Below the pieces are notes generated by a model. It was not told the origin of the DNA and ran no database searches. It saw nothing but the letters and a program-made list of their open reading frames with translations. From Chrysaora quinquecirrha (lineage: Eukaryota > Cnidaria > Scyphozoa > Semaeostomeae > Pelagiidae): a stretch of 64,000 bases of DNA. Where the stretch lies: positions 283,977 to 347,976 of the forward strand of contig JACTAT010000230.1 in NCBI GenBank assembly GCA_014526335.1. The letters run 5' to 3'. A program made the position numbers and the translations under genes. Shown piece after piece: positions 1 through 12,010 of the stretch. How positions within the stretch are numbered: the first letter of the stretch is position 1; each line of letters opens with the position of its first letter.

Positions 1-1676
1 CTAAAGAAAATTAAGGAATGAGTAAGTGATAGGGTACCTAAGGACTTATCATAAATACTGTAGAAACCGAACGAAAAGTAAACGCGTGAAGAATGAACGG
101 GCAACAACCAAGGAGAATTAGAATAACTCAAGGGAATTGAAGACTATTGAGGGTTGAGAAGACGGCGGTCCCGTAAAATAAACAGGCATTTAATGAAAGG
201 GAAGATCGTATGGATTAGGGACTGTCAAATCCTCTAGAGAAGCAGAATGACCAGACAGAGATGTGTTCAAGAAGAGATGATGATTGATTAACTTTTATGC
301 TTTGATCGTATTTAATTATGCCCACATGCTTTCTTGATCGAACTGTTGGATGACAGGAAATTCCCCAAGTACAAGGCATTGTAGCCAGGACACGGGAATT
401 TGGAAAACGATTGAAAAGCACGAGTGAGGTGAGATATTATCTTAAAAATGAAAGAAAGAGTAACACGATTTCTGTTGTTTGAAAACGATATCAAGTTTGA
501 TTTGAGGATATCACTATTTCAGAAGGCGAGTCAATTTTGTTTTAATTAGTGAGCTGTAATGACCGAAAAGGCAAGCAAAATGTAAGAGGGTTTATCGGAA
601 GTGACTGTGGGGATGGTTTGGTAACAAATCTGTGGTCAAGAAAAGTCTTTAAAACTGGGTATACAAGATTACTGGGAAAGGCACGATAGATAAGAACTTT
701 GACAAAGTTAATATTGTATTTTTTCAGTATCAAGTAAGCAACATCAGTATAAAGGCCGGTAAAATGATTTTTGCGATATAAGGTAGTGGCAAAGATATTA
801 GCGTTTTAACGAGAGACGAAAACCTCCAACAATGATATTGTATTGTTTGCTTTAAGTTCCATAGTTAATGAAATATTTTAATGTCGTTGATTAAGGTACT
901 GAAAAAAAAGTTGAGTGTTGTCAATATCGATGAACGCAAAACTAACTTTCCATAGAATCTGAAGAATTTTCCAGAAAAACTCTTATAAGGGCAAATTTCC
1001 CTGTGCTATGCATTATTAGACAAAATTTTAACACGAATCCATCAATTGACAGCCATTAAACAACCAGGGATAGGCTACAGAGCGAATGATTCAATTTAAT
1101 TGCAATCTATATTATAGCTAATAATACTCCAGAAAACCATTCAATCTTCCTCAAGACAAACATCCGCCTAGCTGCGAACCTTTTTCACTTGACAATAAAA
1201 ACAGGTCTTGGATGTGGCATAAAACTCTCTACTGCTGTAAGTGGCATTCCTCAAGCCAATAACGTGTGCCCGTAACTTTTTCCTGACTGTGTACCTATAT
1301 GCCAGGTTTTGTTCTATGGCTCGCATTCACAGCCAAATGTTTTTCATCGAGAGCATACTGTCGACCTTGTAAGATTAAAACACTAGAAAATTAAATTTAT
1401 CAGAGTAAAGCTCTAAAAGAGTGGACTGTTCTATAATACGAACAGTACGCTGTCCTTCCAACTGACGAATTGTTTTGACAGTAAAATATTCTTCGAACTG
1501 AAAATATCTGTTAATTGTAAGTGAAAACGGACCCCTGGCTAATGATGAGACAGTCAATTTGTGACAAAAGTGTCTAATTTAGAGAACGTTGACTGCATTT
1601 AGTTTCACTAATTTTGAGTTTCATGCTATCAATTGCAGCCTCAGTTTTCTATGAAATGAAATGCTTGTTTTTCTAG
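1..1676. other. no gene recognised; probable intron or upstream sequence
   Basis: Only short open frames without recognisable protein similarity are present on either strand, and I found no convincing acceptor-exon-donor set. The first supported exon of the downstream gene begins at 1677 in mid-codon, so at least one more 5' exon must exist, either here unrecognised or upstream of the window. Confidence 0.4.
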
Positions 1677-4600
1677 GTTTCTTCATGAAAGCATCAACCA
1701 GGTTGATGTAAAACTTCTCACTCAGTTTGATAAAGACAAATGGACCTACGATGTATGGTATGCGTCAATCAACAAACGAATGCCTTGGCTTGGCAAAAAA
1801 GCTGGAATCCTAACTACGTCTGGGTCGTCAGATAGTTGGTGGTTTGGCACTATCATATCTGATAATCTTCAGTATCAACCAGCACCTTGGCTTTATACTC
1901 AGTTGAAGAACCCAGGATTAATTTGGTATTGGCTTAATGAAGATGACTGTAGTCCTGATAGGAAGAAAGGTATGAAAGGGTACAGTAACTGCTAAGGGTA
2001 AGGGTGATGGTAAGGGTAACATTGGGTAACTGCTTTCACACTATACAGTAATTTTATCAAGGCGAAAGACAGTGCAGTTATAAAATCATTTTTTCATCAC
2101 ACAATGGAAGGTAGTGATGATGATGGGCTTTAGATTGGTCATCATTTTGATATGGGAACGAGGTTTTAAATAAGGACACACTCTCGTAATCTGTTGCAGA
2201 GTCTTGCAACAACACTTGATGGATACTTGAATACTGTTTGTGCAAGAAACGGTTTATGAATGATTTCCAACACCAATTACAGTGGCAAGTACATATAGGC
2301 CCCTAAACAAGAGCATGTTGCTTTATGCAAAATTTCCGCTTTTTGCATTTCAAAACCAGTTCTCAGGTTTTGAATACACTCTTGGATACCTGATTGCCGG
2401 GGAGCGGTCAGGAAGATCAGTGTAAGTAAAGCGTTGTCAAAAGATCTAATTAGAGATGTACAATCCCGCACCTGGACTTACGTGGCAAACACAAGTATTC
2501 AAGCTCTATAAAGTCTAAGGGACTGCCAGTGACAAATTACATCCATAGCTATTTTTGGTAGTTTTTGGTAGTTTGGCTAAGGATCCATTTGATTGAATTT
2601 TTACAAGCCCCAAGCCCGAATTTCATTTTAGAACTTACAAAGCCATAAATGGTGTCGATTCGTGAACAAATTTATTATGCTTGGAAGGCTTCGATAAGAG
2701 CAGGGGTTGAATTTTGCTTAAGAATAATTAGAAGGGGAAAGCAATTAGGCACCGAAGAGTTCAAAAGACCTTGCGTAAAAACTTCACTGTTCATGTTCGA
2801 CCGTGGTTACACCTTAGTCAAAATTTGAAAATTGACTTGCTACTCGAATAATAGAAATTGGAAAGTGAGGTCACAGTATCGTTCCACAAACAGATTAAAC
2901 ATAATGTAAATAGCCGAAATAAGCAAACAAAGATGCCAAAACTGCATGAATCTTAGCAATTAGCAATAAACCTTTTGAATTTCCTCCTTGGAGGTCCAAA
3001 TATTTTGACAAATCCTGTGCCCTGTTGACGGTTGTGATTCGATGATGTACGTCTGGGATCCTCGAACAATGTTGCAGCTTGGCTAAATACATAGAAGGGC
3101 AAAGTTTTAGCCATGTTGACCTTTGATGAACTGACTTCATGCAATATTGAAGCTCTCGTTTTTGAGTAGTATATTTCTGTGTAGCTATTCGCTCCTTCTT
3201 TTGTTCTTCCTTTCGTCGTTCGCATCGCTTTCATTCGCATTGTTGTGCTTTATACGCTTGGTATTAGTAGTTACAATCACGTGTCCTGCATGTATAAGTT
3301 AACAATATATTTCTGTATAAATTTTGGGATATGTTATCTTCAATTTTTTTTCGTTAATTAAGTTGATGGAGGCTTGACACCATGGAGTAAGTGGACTAAA
3401 TGTTCAGCGTTTTGTGGACAAGGAACGCAGAGTCGACAAAGGCAGTGTACTGAACCGAAACCAAGATGCGGAGGCGCATCATGTAATGGAGATACAAAAC
3501 AACAACAGTCTTGCACAGGCTCGTGTGAAGGTATAGGATTTTTAGCCATTCTTTAGTAATTCAAGTCATAAAATTTGAAGAGATTTACTGCATACACTTG
3601 CTAGTGAACAGTAACTTGTATGTTAGTTTAGAATATAACGCTCAGTAGCGATAAATTATCCATTATTTCAGGTAACCTGTAGAATTTTCTTTTGCTTGCA
3701 GCAGTTAGCAGTAACATAAAAGCGTCTTTGTCTATAACGTCTAAGCGTTTTGTGATTATACTATTTTCTTCTTTGATTATACTGCAGGCCCTGGGATAAA
3801 GGATTGATACCAATACTACAAAGCTTTGCTGACCACATTTAGTGTTAAGCACCATATCTCCTGGCTATTGCTCTATGTAATGTAATCTCTAAATCGCATT
3901 TAAGGTTGCCAACAAAAATTATTAATTTTCGTTAATGGGCACTTTGCCTCTCTTTCCCTTGAAGTTTAAAGGCATGAGGCCAGCAGCACCTACTGACCCC
4001 ATGATTCGGCGTCTCAGCGTCTTAGAAGTCATGTGCGTCTAAACCCTATTAGATATAAACTCGTGGACTTCAAAATAATGCTGTTTGTTTACAGTTATCT
4101 TGTTTGTTTACAGTAAGCCCAGTCAAAAGCTTTGATGATCTTTACTGCGTGTTACCAAGGTCAGGAGGATGTAATGTTTCTGACGATACAGAATTGGTTT
4201 GGAAGAAAGGAATAGATAAGTGTGATCTTCCAGAAGCCGAGTTCATATTTGACAGAAGTAGTGGCAGTATAACTCACAAGTGTAGTGGCAAACCTGTTTG
4301 TCCAAAAGATGGATCAGATGGTTGGTATAATCCAATACTTATCAGCAGCAAATGTCCTGCTATGAAGCTTAAAAGGAGATTTATGAGGACTCATGGTAAG
4401 GGCTTCATTGTATTTTGACTTTTGTTCAGGGTATGCGTGTGTGAAGTGTAGAAAGAGACAACACGTTGAAAACTATATACAAAACCTCATGAAATATATG
4501 CAAAACACCTAACTAAGTATTCGTTCGCTAACGTGAGAGCGAACGAATACGTAGAAAAGCGAACAAAGGTGAATGAATCTAAAATCTAAGCTACACAATT

Positions 4601-6887
4601 AAAAGGAATCAGGAAAACGTGATTAGTGTCCAGACTACTTTATTACTAAGACCCAGACCTCCGTACTTGTCCGCGTGTATCATAGATTCATTTGTCTTGT
4701 TGATTTATACAGGCGACTTAAGCTAAAACTCTCCACATATGCCTATTAGGCTTGCTTTTCAGAAAGGTTCCCTGTGTTTCATTTAAATCCCAACTTGTAA
4801 ACCTCTTGCGGATCATGCGTCTTGTGAATACTTTTTTTTATTAGATGAAGTTGCATACCATTTTTGCTTTAATTTTTGCGCACCTTTGAGTTTTTATTGG
4901 TTTTCATACAGAATAAAGAAAAATTTTGCAAATTTTAAGTGGTATTGAAAATAGAAAATGTGTCGAAATCAAGAGGCTATTACTACAGCCCGAGGTAAAA
5001 AATGTGTACACTGATTTTCCTTTTTTATTTTCTAGTTGGATCACTCAACTTTGGTAGTAAGTGTGTACATCCTTCCTCCGGTGCTCCAGGAGAGAATAAA
5101 CGTTTAGAACTTTTCTCTGGCTGCTTCAATGAAAAACATAAGCTCGACTTCTACAAGCTAGGTAAGGCCTTGATCTTGCGATCCATGTTCGCTTTCCATC
5201 TTTTTTATTATCAAGTTCTGTTCAAACGTCTGGCCACATTCTCGTCATGAAAAAGCTTTGCCGTAAATATCTCGTAAATATCAACTCCGGTGTCGAACTA
5301 TTCAGTTTGAAATTTTGATTTGCTCCTCAACGAAAAGAAATGTTAGTAAACTGTTTTCATAATTTTAATTCATTTCGGGGAGAAAGGACAATATAAAAGT
5401 TTGTGTCTCTCTGGATTCATGAAACATACCCCGAAGAAGACCAAACTAACAAAAATATGCTGCATGCTTTTCAAAATCATTGCCGACAATTCATAAATGA
5501 ACAATTGTGTGACTTTTCATCCTTAGATAGAGAATTTTCTTCTGTTTGATTCGAAATCTTGTTATTGATGGCAAGAGCAGAATTGTACATGGTTTTGCAA
5601 TTGCTAAATTACGATTGGTCTAGTGTTATGTGTCAAGAGCTTTTAAGGAAAAGTCAAAAACCAAGAAATCTTTGGTTTTGTTACAGTCTAACAGTAATCA
5701 AGGTTCCCTATCACTGTAACCAAGCTAAAAATTCATTGTTTCGTAGCTCGTGGACCAGTACTTACCAAATTTTGGACCTCAATCACAGTCAAAGACTGGA
5801 AGATGTCCGACTTGACATCTGATGTGAGGTTCCCCAACAATCCTACATCGGAAGGTCGCCTCGATAATTTCGATTCTCCATACAGCATTGGTTCTGACTA
5901 TGGTCTTCAGATGATCAGTTATTTCGTGGCTCCTGAATCTGGCCGATACACGTTTCAAGCGGCATGCGATGACTTTTGCCAAGTATTTTTGAGCAATTCA
6001 TCTTTGGCAAAAGACAAGAGTAAGATCATTGACGTACGTGGATGGACATCACAGTATCAATATGACAGGTAGTTCAATTGAGTATCTCCCGGCCTACTAT
6101 CTGATTTTTCGATGTATTTCCAAAGCTACTCTCGGATTTTGCTTCACTGCGTATTATTCATTCATCGAGACTTGCGCAACTTTCTACTGGTAGCGTGCAA
6201 AATGAATTGTCTGAAAGGAACAAGAAGGATTCAATTATTTGCACTCTTAAAAAAAAATCATATATACGACGTTAATTGTAATTTCCTAGATTTTCTCTAG
6301 GCTTCGTCTTTAGCTATCTAGCGTTCCGTCAAATGAAATTCAGCACCCAGCCGCTTTTTTAAACATCCTGTTAATTAGTTCTTGCTTCCATTTCTAGTCC
6401 CTGTCTATGTCAACAACGAAACAATTTGGGAGGCTTCTAAAATGAAATGAACTACTAAGCGCTTCATGCCAACATAATAGGGCGACAAATGTGTAAAATG
6501 GTGTGTCAAAGTATAGGAAATTCAAATGGCAACTAACTCTTGATGTTTTTTAAATTTTGGGATAACACGGTTTCGACTTTTGGCATCACATGGTTATGGT
6601 TTCGGTATAGCGACTTGTTGGGAGCTCTAGGGTTAATGAGCAAACAGCTGTCACCCACTGCTGTCTTCAGTGTATTTTTAGGCGCTAAAGCTTCTTCTTC
6701 CTAAATTTACAGGCGAAGTGACCAAAAATCAAAGCCAATTTACCTTGAAAATGGTAAAAAATACTACATAGAAGGACTGTTGGTTGAAAAGGGTGGCGGT
6801 GACCATTTGTCTGTTGCTGTAACTTTGCCGAGTGGACAACATTCAAAACCTCTTGATGGATATTACTTGGTTGACAATGCCAATTAA
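1677..6887 (+). CDS. secreted TSP1 + PA14 domain protein, 3' portion (seven coding exons)
   Basis: Seven exons join in frame with AG/GT borders: 1677-1969, 3363-3530, 4114-4395, 5036-5161, 5747-6068 and 6713-6887, the first five ending after codon base 1 and the sixth after base 2; the stop is TAA at 6885-6887. (These are six listed blocks; the seventh, 5', must lie upstream.) Exon 3363-3530 is a complete thrombospondin type 1 repeat: PWSKW, then CSAFCGQGTQSR and paired cysteines. Exons 5747-6068 and 6713-6887 form a PA14-like beta-barrel, with SGRYTFQAACDDFCQVFLS and the typical YYIEGLLVEKGGGDHLSVAV strand. The first exon is Trp/Tyr-rich and unassigned, and the middle exons are Cys-containing. 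Such domains are usual in extracellular adhesion or matrix proteins. Expected to be secreted, but the signal peptide lies outside what I can see. Domain calls are firm; function is not. Confidence 0.78.
3363..3530 (+). CDS. exon encoding a single thrombospondin type 1 repeat
   Basis: The exon is flanked by AG at 3361-3362 and GT at 3531-3532 and is symmetric (phase 1-1), the form expected of a shuffled extracellular domain. It encodes the WxxW core (PWSKWTKC), the CGxG turn, the QRQC strand and six cysteines in TSP1 order. It is a part of the TSP1/PA14 gene. Confidence 0.85.
4517..4550. repeat. 13-bp perfect hairpin in an intron
   Basis: Perfect 13-bp arms (4517-4529 and 4538-4550) enclose an 8-nt loop. 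It lies in the intron after exon 4114-4395. No repeat family recognised. Confidence 0.7.
5747..6887 (+). CDS. two exons encoding a C-terminal PA14-like domain
   Basis: Exon 5747-6068 ends in a split Arg codon (AG) completed by G at 6713. The joined frame opens with a Trp-rich strand (FWTSITVKDW), continues through the GRYTF...DDFCQVFLS core strands, and closes with YLENGKKYYIEGLLVEKGG. The last is diagnostic of PA14 domains in fibrocystin-like and adhesin-like proteins. The protein stops about 50 residues after this strand, so PA14 is the C-terminal domain. Confidence 0.8.
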
Positions 6888-7230
6888 TAATGGTACGTAA
6901 TTTAAAAGCCAGTAAGACGAGACCCTCTAGCATCCTTATAAGTAACCTTTGACCAAGGCTGTCTTCACAATACAAAAGCAGACTCTACAAGGTTGCATAA
7001 AAACATGCACAAACAAGTGCTATTCTGAACTTATAGCTACTAAATTTTTTGCATAAATGTATTTCACAACAGCAAATATAACTACCATCGAATGCTTTCA
7101 TGGAGTAATGAAAAAAATGAACCATGTGTTCAACGGTATGATCCAAATCAGGTGAATAATATCGTTTGCTGTTATTATGCAACTAAAGGAACGGCTATTC
7201 TTGCATTTTTTTTGCTAGAAATGGTGAAAA

Positions 7231-7236
7231 AATAAA
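7231..7236 (+). promoter_or_regulatory. candidate poly(A) signal of the TSP1/PA14 gene
   Basis: AATAAA lies 344 nt past the stop codon in an AT-rich stretch, suggesting a 3' UTR of about 370 nt. A second AATAAA near 7798 is an alternative. No transcript evidence. Confidence 0.4.
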
Positions 7237-7239
7237 GAC

Positions 7240-9348
7240 ATAATAAGAAATTGTCGCCGGGACCGGAAAAGATAAAAGCCGCGCATGTAGCGGTTTTTTT
7301 TGCATTGGCGACGTAACACCTTGTCTTGTTTAAGTGAATTTTCCTGGAAATTTTCTAGGACCCTTCCTTCTTACCGCGTAAGGCCCTCTGTCTCAGTATG
7401 TACCCACCTCATGATTTCTCAGAGCAGGACATTTTCAGGAGTGTCACTTCGCCAGAAAAGGTGAAAAATCGCACGTGTAGCCGCAGCTTTATGCAATATG
7501 AACACAACATGAATTGAATCTTATTGTCTTCCTTTAATATCACTGCTTTCTTGCCGCATTTATACAAAAGTGGTGTAATATTATTTTTTGCATAATTTGT
7601 TTAAGTCATTGTAGTCATTTTCAGATAATAATGAATTCAGATTCTTCCTTTTCAGGTTAGAGTTTAAAACAAAAAGAAATATAAAGATACATCTATCGAG
7701 TGTGGAGTGTTTATTTATCAAATATAGACTGATTATTAATATCTATTGGTTAGATGAATTTATACAGTGATTCGTACTATAATACTGTGAATGTATTAAT
7801 AAAAGAGCTATATTGCAATTTTAAAAATGAAGGAATAACCATTTCAACAAATTGTACTTCAGAGGAAATACTTGTTTCTCCTTCTATTATTGACTGAATA
7901 AAGTTCTATGGACGGATTGAAATGGTGTTGAAATGGTTCCTTGAAATTTTCGAACGAAGGAACAGGTCTAAAGCCAAGCTTATGTCGACAAGCAGAGCTT
8001 GTAGGATAAAGTTGATTGTGGGTGCAAGAGCACTCCTGTCGACCATGACTGATCCTAATGGGAATCAATTGGCAATTTATTGCAGACAAGGAACATGGCT
8101 AATTTTCTGGAACTCGTCCTGGAAATATGCAACAACTATAATCTTGGAAAAAATACCCCCTTCCCCCTAATTCAATGTTGTGCGTATAAATAGTTGTCGC
8201 ACTGTCACTTTCTGCATTTTCTTGGTGTTTCATGTTGTTTTCAACACTTTTCAACATAGACTTTTCAACGTAGAAAATTAGAGAAAAGTCCAGTTTGTCT
8301 CATAATTTTTGTCCATAATTGTAGTTGTCGTCAACTAGGAATGGGAACTAGATTCTCGAGGGCACGTCGATCAGTCAGAGGCGATAGATTACATAGTTCC
8401 AAAACAACACCGATCAGCCGCAGTTCTGATGGTGCGCACTAATTCTGATGGAGCGCAATTTCTACATGAGCCTGGCTTCGGAAGAACGGAAGGGAGCGTT
8501 AGCGTCTAGGTCTATCAAACAGGCTACGTATAAAATAGTCAATTCCCTATCCTGTGCCTTTGGCTTGGCGACATCAGACAAAACCAGAGACACAACATTG
8601 AAAGTTAGTGACATCACGAGTGCAGTGACATCATGGGTGAATTTGATTGGCACATTTTTGGTCACGGAGTGTACCATTTGTAGTCTGGCTGGGGAAAGAA
8701 ATGTTTCCGGCAAGCCCCCGTCCAAATTTATATCTCCTCCCATCCTGCTTTGTGAGACAAGCAAAGGAAGTGAATCTAATTGTATAAATAAGACAACAGA
8801 AATAACATAATAACTTTTGATTGGTCAAAGGAACTTTGGACGGGGGTACAAGTGTACCGAAAAACAGGAAACGACAAAACCTCTTCCTCACCCTCAGTGC
8901 CAGAGAGAAACATTCATACTCAATTAGAAAGCAATGAAGTCGATTGAGGAAATTGTTTCATTTGCTTAGAAATGAATAATTTACAAGCCTTCAGCTTTTT
9001 AAAGCTTCTCTTTTGAACAGTAGACCTATGGGAATGATGGGACTCAAAGGGACCGGCGTATGAAGCAGAATTCCAAGGCAAAATCTAGGGAGCGCGAGAG
9101 TGGGAGGATTAAATCAACAAATCAAATGTACAGGTCCCTTTCATCACGTTTAGGACAGCTTGGATCGATATTCGTTTTCATTACGAGATTTAAGAAGATT
9201 TACGTCATCATTAAAAACAAAACAAAGCAGAACCGGCCTTACACACGGTGATTGTGCATCTTTCCTTGTTTGTCGACGAGATTCGTCAAAATGATGAAAT
9301 AAAAATTAAATCCCCTTGTTGTGGCAGATGCTAGAGACCCTTGGTAAA
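7240..9348. other. intergenic, no gene recognised
   Basis: The longest open frames (8448-8810 on + and 8462-8764 on -) overlap on opposite strands and resemble nothing I know. AT-rich unique sequence otherwise. Confidence 0.4.
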
Positions 9349-11422
9349 ATGTCTGAAGTAACTGAAACTCGGTGAGTATGGTGGAAACGTGGCTGATATT
9401 TATTTTTTAAAGTAGTGTTTCAGCTGGCCTAAATGTATGCTGCATTATCTTGTGTATCTATCACATGACTTCAGTGCGCTATAGTCGCTTCCCAAATATT
9501 CTGATCCTCTGCTGCCTATGTAATCTTTCTGCGTATTGGAGGATAACATACTGATTCAACACAAATAGAATATAAATCCATAAAAGTCGATTTCAGTATT
9601 GACATTCAGGGATAACCATCTGTTCTGCCCATGATTTCAACCCCTAAATTCGAACACCACACAGTAACGACCTCCACCGGTCATTGCAAATAAGGCGGGG
9701 AAAATTCCAAAATGATAAATTTTTGACAGAAATCAAAAAAATAACAGCAGGGGAGAGCAAAAATCTTTGGGATGGAAAAAAGCAAGATAATGTATCGGCG
9801 AAACCCCTGGCTTATTGAAAGTGAACATTAAGCATGTTCTGTCTGCGTCTGTCTGGTCCAGTGCTCGTTCAATAGTTTAATGATGATAAATCACAAGTCT
9901 CTTACCTATCACAACAATTTCCGAAAATATGTTATACCTGATGGTTGGCTTCTACTCTTCAACCACCCAACCTCTCCCCCAAGCTAAAAGGTATCGTTAA
10001 TTTGTGGAATAAAAGAATTACATAAGCAAAGAATTGAATATATAAGGGAGAAAACTAAAGAAAACAGGCGGGGAAGATTTTTTATGTCAAACCTAGTGGG
10101 GAAACAAAATACTTGGCCAGTCTGCAGCTCATCATTTTACCATTGCATGAAAGCCTTTTAGCAAGGTCGTTACTGGTGGGAGTGTATGCAACAACTACAC
10201 ATCATACATTTAGGATTTCGGTATCTGGATGCTGAGGTGCTGATACAAACTTGCATACAAAACTTGCGTGAAGACAATTTTTCTTGATAATCACTGGCTG
10301 AAAACAATTTTTCTTGCGATAATCCTAAGCGAGATGTAATTGTACTTCTCAGAACACTTCCCTTGCATTCAGTGTATTACAGATGCTACCAGAAGTTATG
10401 AAACACTCTTTCTTGATGTTGAGAACAAAGAAATTGTGAGTGCCAATAATTACACACCCACTCAGAGTGCCGCTATTACATCATCCTAAGACAGGGTCAT
10501 AGGGGGATGAAAAACTGGAAACTGCACACTTCTGAGCCAAAAACCATACAAATGTGAAAGTTTTTCCTTAAAACCATAAAACCCCACCGAAATTGCAACT
10601 TGAAAAGCCTCTAAACTGTAGAGTAGTAAACTGTACTTTTGGAAAAAACCCCTAAACTGTACTTTTTTAAAAACTGAAAATTGCTCTAGAAATGTTGAAA
10701 AACTGCAAACTGTCATATCCAACGACCCCCTCCTAAGAGGCTCAAGCTGGTCTTATAGAATGTTTCAAGAGATTTCAAGTTGCAGAGTTTTGGATTATCA
10801 AAGAAAATAATAAAAATAGACTCAATGCTGCTGGAAGATGAATAACAATTTTCTATACCAACAACAGAAAAATATCTGGAGTAATACATGCCAAGTGAAA
10901 TTAATGTTGGTAAAGGAAAAGAGACAAGACAAATTTATTTTTAAAATCAAGCAAAAGTTTTTCGATAAAATATCATCATCAGTGCATAATACAAATTAAT
11001 TGTTAAAAATTCAAATATCTCATATAAAAGCAGCAATTGTCATGAGTGTACTAATATACACTAAAAACTATTTGTTAAATCAATGAACAGAAAATAATTA
11101 GCTATTTTCCAGTTTGCACATTAATTGATAAGCTTCTTTATTTTAGTTTTGCTTCATTTAAGATGTAGACTCCTCTCATCAGCTTAGTTCTCTTCTCCAC
11201 TGAAATCAGCTCAACCTTATATATATTTTCTTACCTTTGAGATAAAAAAAATTTCATGCATTTAAGATAAAATAAATTTGATGCATTTTAGATCTGATGT
11301 TGGAAACTCTACACAAAATTTTCCAATTCAATCAGCCGAGTCTAGCTGGCTGAGTGGTTGGTGTTCATGGCGTCCAACATCTCAAAGATTGCTTGAAGCA
11401 GCAGAACATCAGATATTACGAT
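9349..11422 (+). CDS. ABHD4/ABHD5-like alpha/beta hydrolase, first two coding exons only
   Basis: Exon 1 (9349-9371) starts with ATG and encodes seven residues plus two bases, before a consensus GTGAGT donor. Exon 2 (11292-11422) follows TTTTAG and restores the frame. It encodes the N-terminal signature of the ABHD4/ABHD5 family, SSWLSGWCSWRPTSQRLLEAAE then ILRC, matching the family's WLxxWxxxxPTSxxxLxxxExxxLxC segment; exon 2 ends after base 1 of the Cys codon. Family members act on N-acyl phospholipids (ABHD4) or as lipid-droplet co-activators (ABHD5, CGI-58). The hydrolase core (nucleophile elbow, catalytic His) should follow but is absent before RABIF at 16802. The missing exons most likely lie in the corrupted 12-16 kb block. 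I cannot tell ABHD4 from ABHD5. Confidence 0.72.
9372..11291 (+). other. intron 1 of the ABHD4/5-like gene
   Basis: AT-rich intron with no recognisable gene. Around 10500-10730 there are loosely repeated AAACTG/CTAAACTGTA motifs, too diverged to call a tandem repeat. Confidence 0.5.
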
Positions 11423-12010
11423 GTAAGTTGGCTTTTACTTTTGCTTTGAATAACTGACTCACTGACAAAACTTGGCAATGTGGAGTGAGAAAAAGAATTG
11501 AATAGGCTTATTAAGAATTTCAAATACTATAACATATTGTGAAAGAATACTGTTGTAAAAGACAAAAAGTTTGCCAACCAAAGTAAGCATGATTCTGAAG
11601 AACTTCAAAACAGGAAAGGAGCCTTGCTGTACCTTGCAGGCCATGTCCATAGTTTGCATGTTGAAACCACGGAAAGTGTGCCTTTTGCTATTTTGACACT
11701 CTTGTTTATAAAGCAAGTCATTGATGTGAAATTTATTAAAATAAACGCTATATTTTACAAAAGCCTTTTCTGCCTAAAATACATAAACCTAATGTTCCTT
11801 TCAGGCCTATTTCATCTATGGTCCGTTCTGCTCAAAATGAGCTTGCGATGCGGTTTTCATAAACTGTAGAACCAGTGCTTCAACATTAGTAAAAAAAAAC
11901 TGTATTTCAGGTTCGTTTTCTTTCACTAATGTTATTCAATAGGACTTGACATTGCCAACTTTTTACGTGTTTCTTGACATTAGCAGTCTTTTACTAAACG
12001 TGCCTTTGTG

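Noticed and set aside
4517..4550. Transcription terminator
   Set aside because: Bacterial-type hairpin terminators are not expected here, and it lies in an intron.
8448..8891. Overlapping 86-120-codon frames on both strands
   Set aside because: Three mutually overlapping frames, no domain, no splice context. Probably chance.
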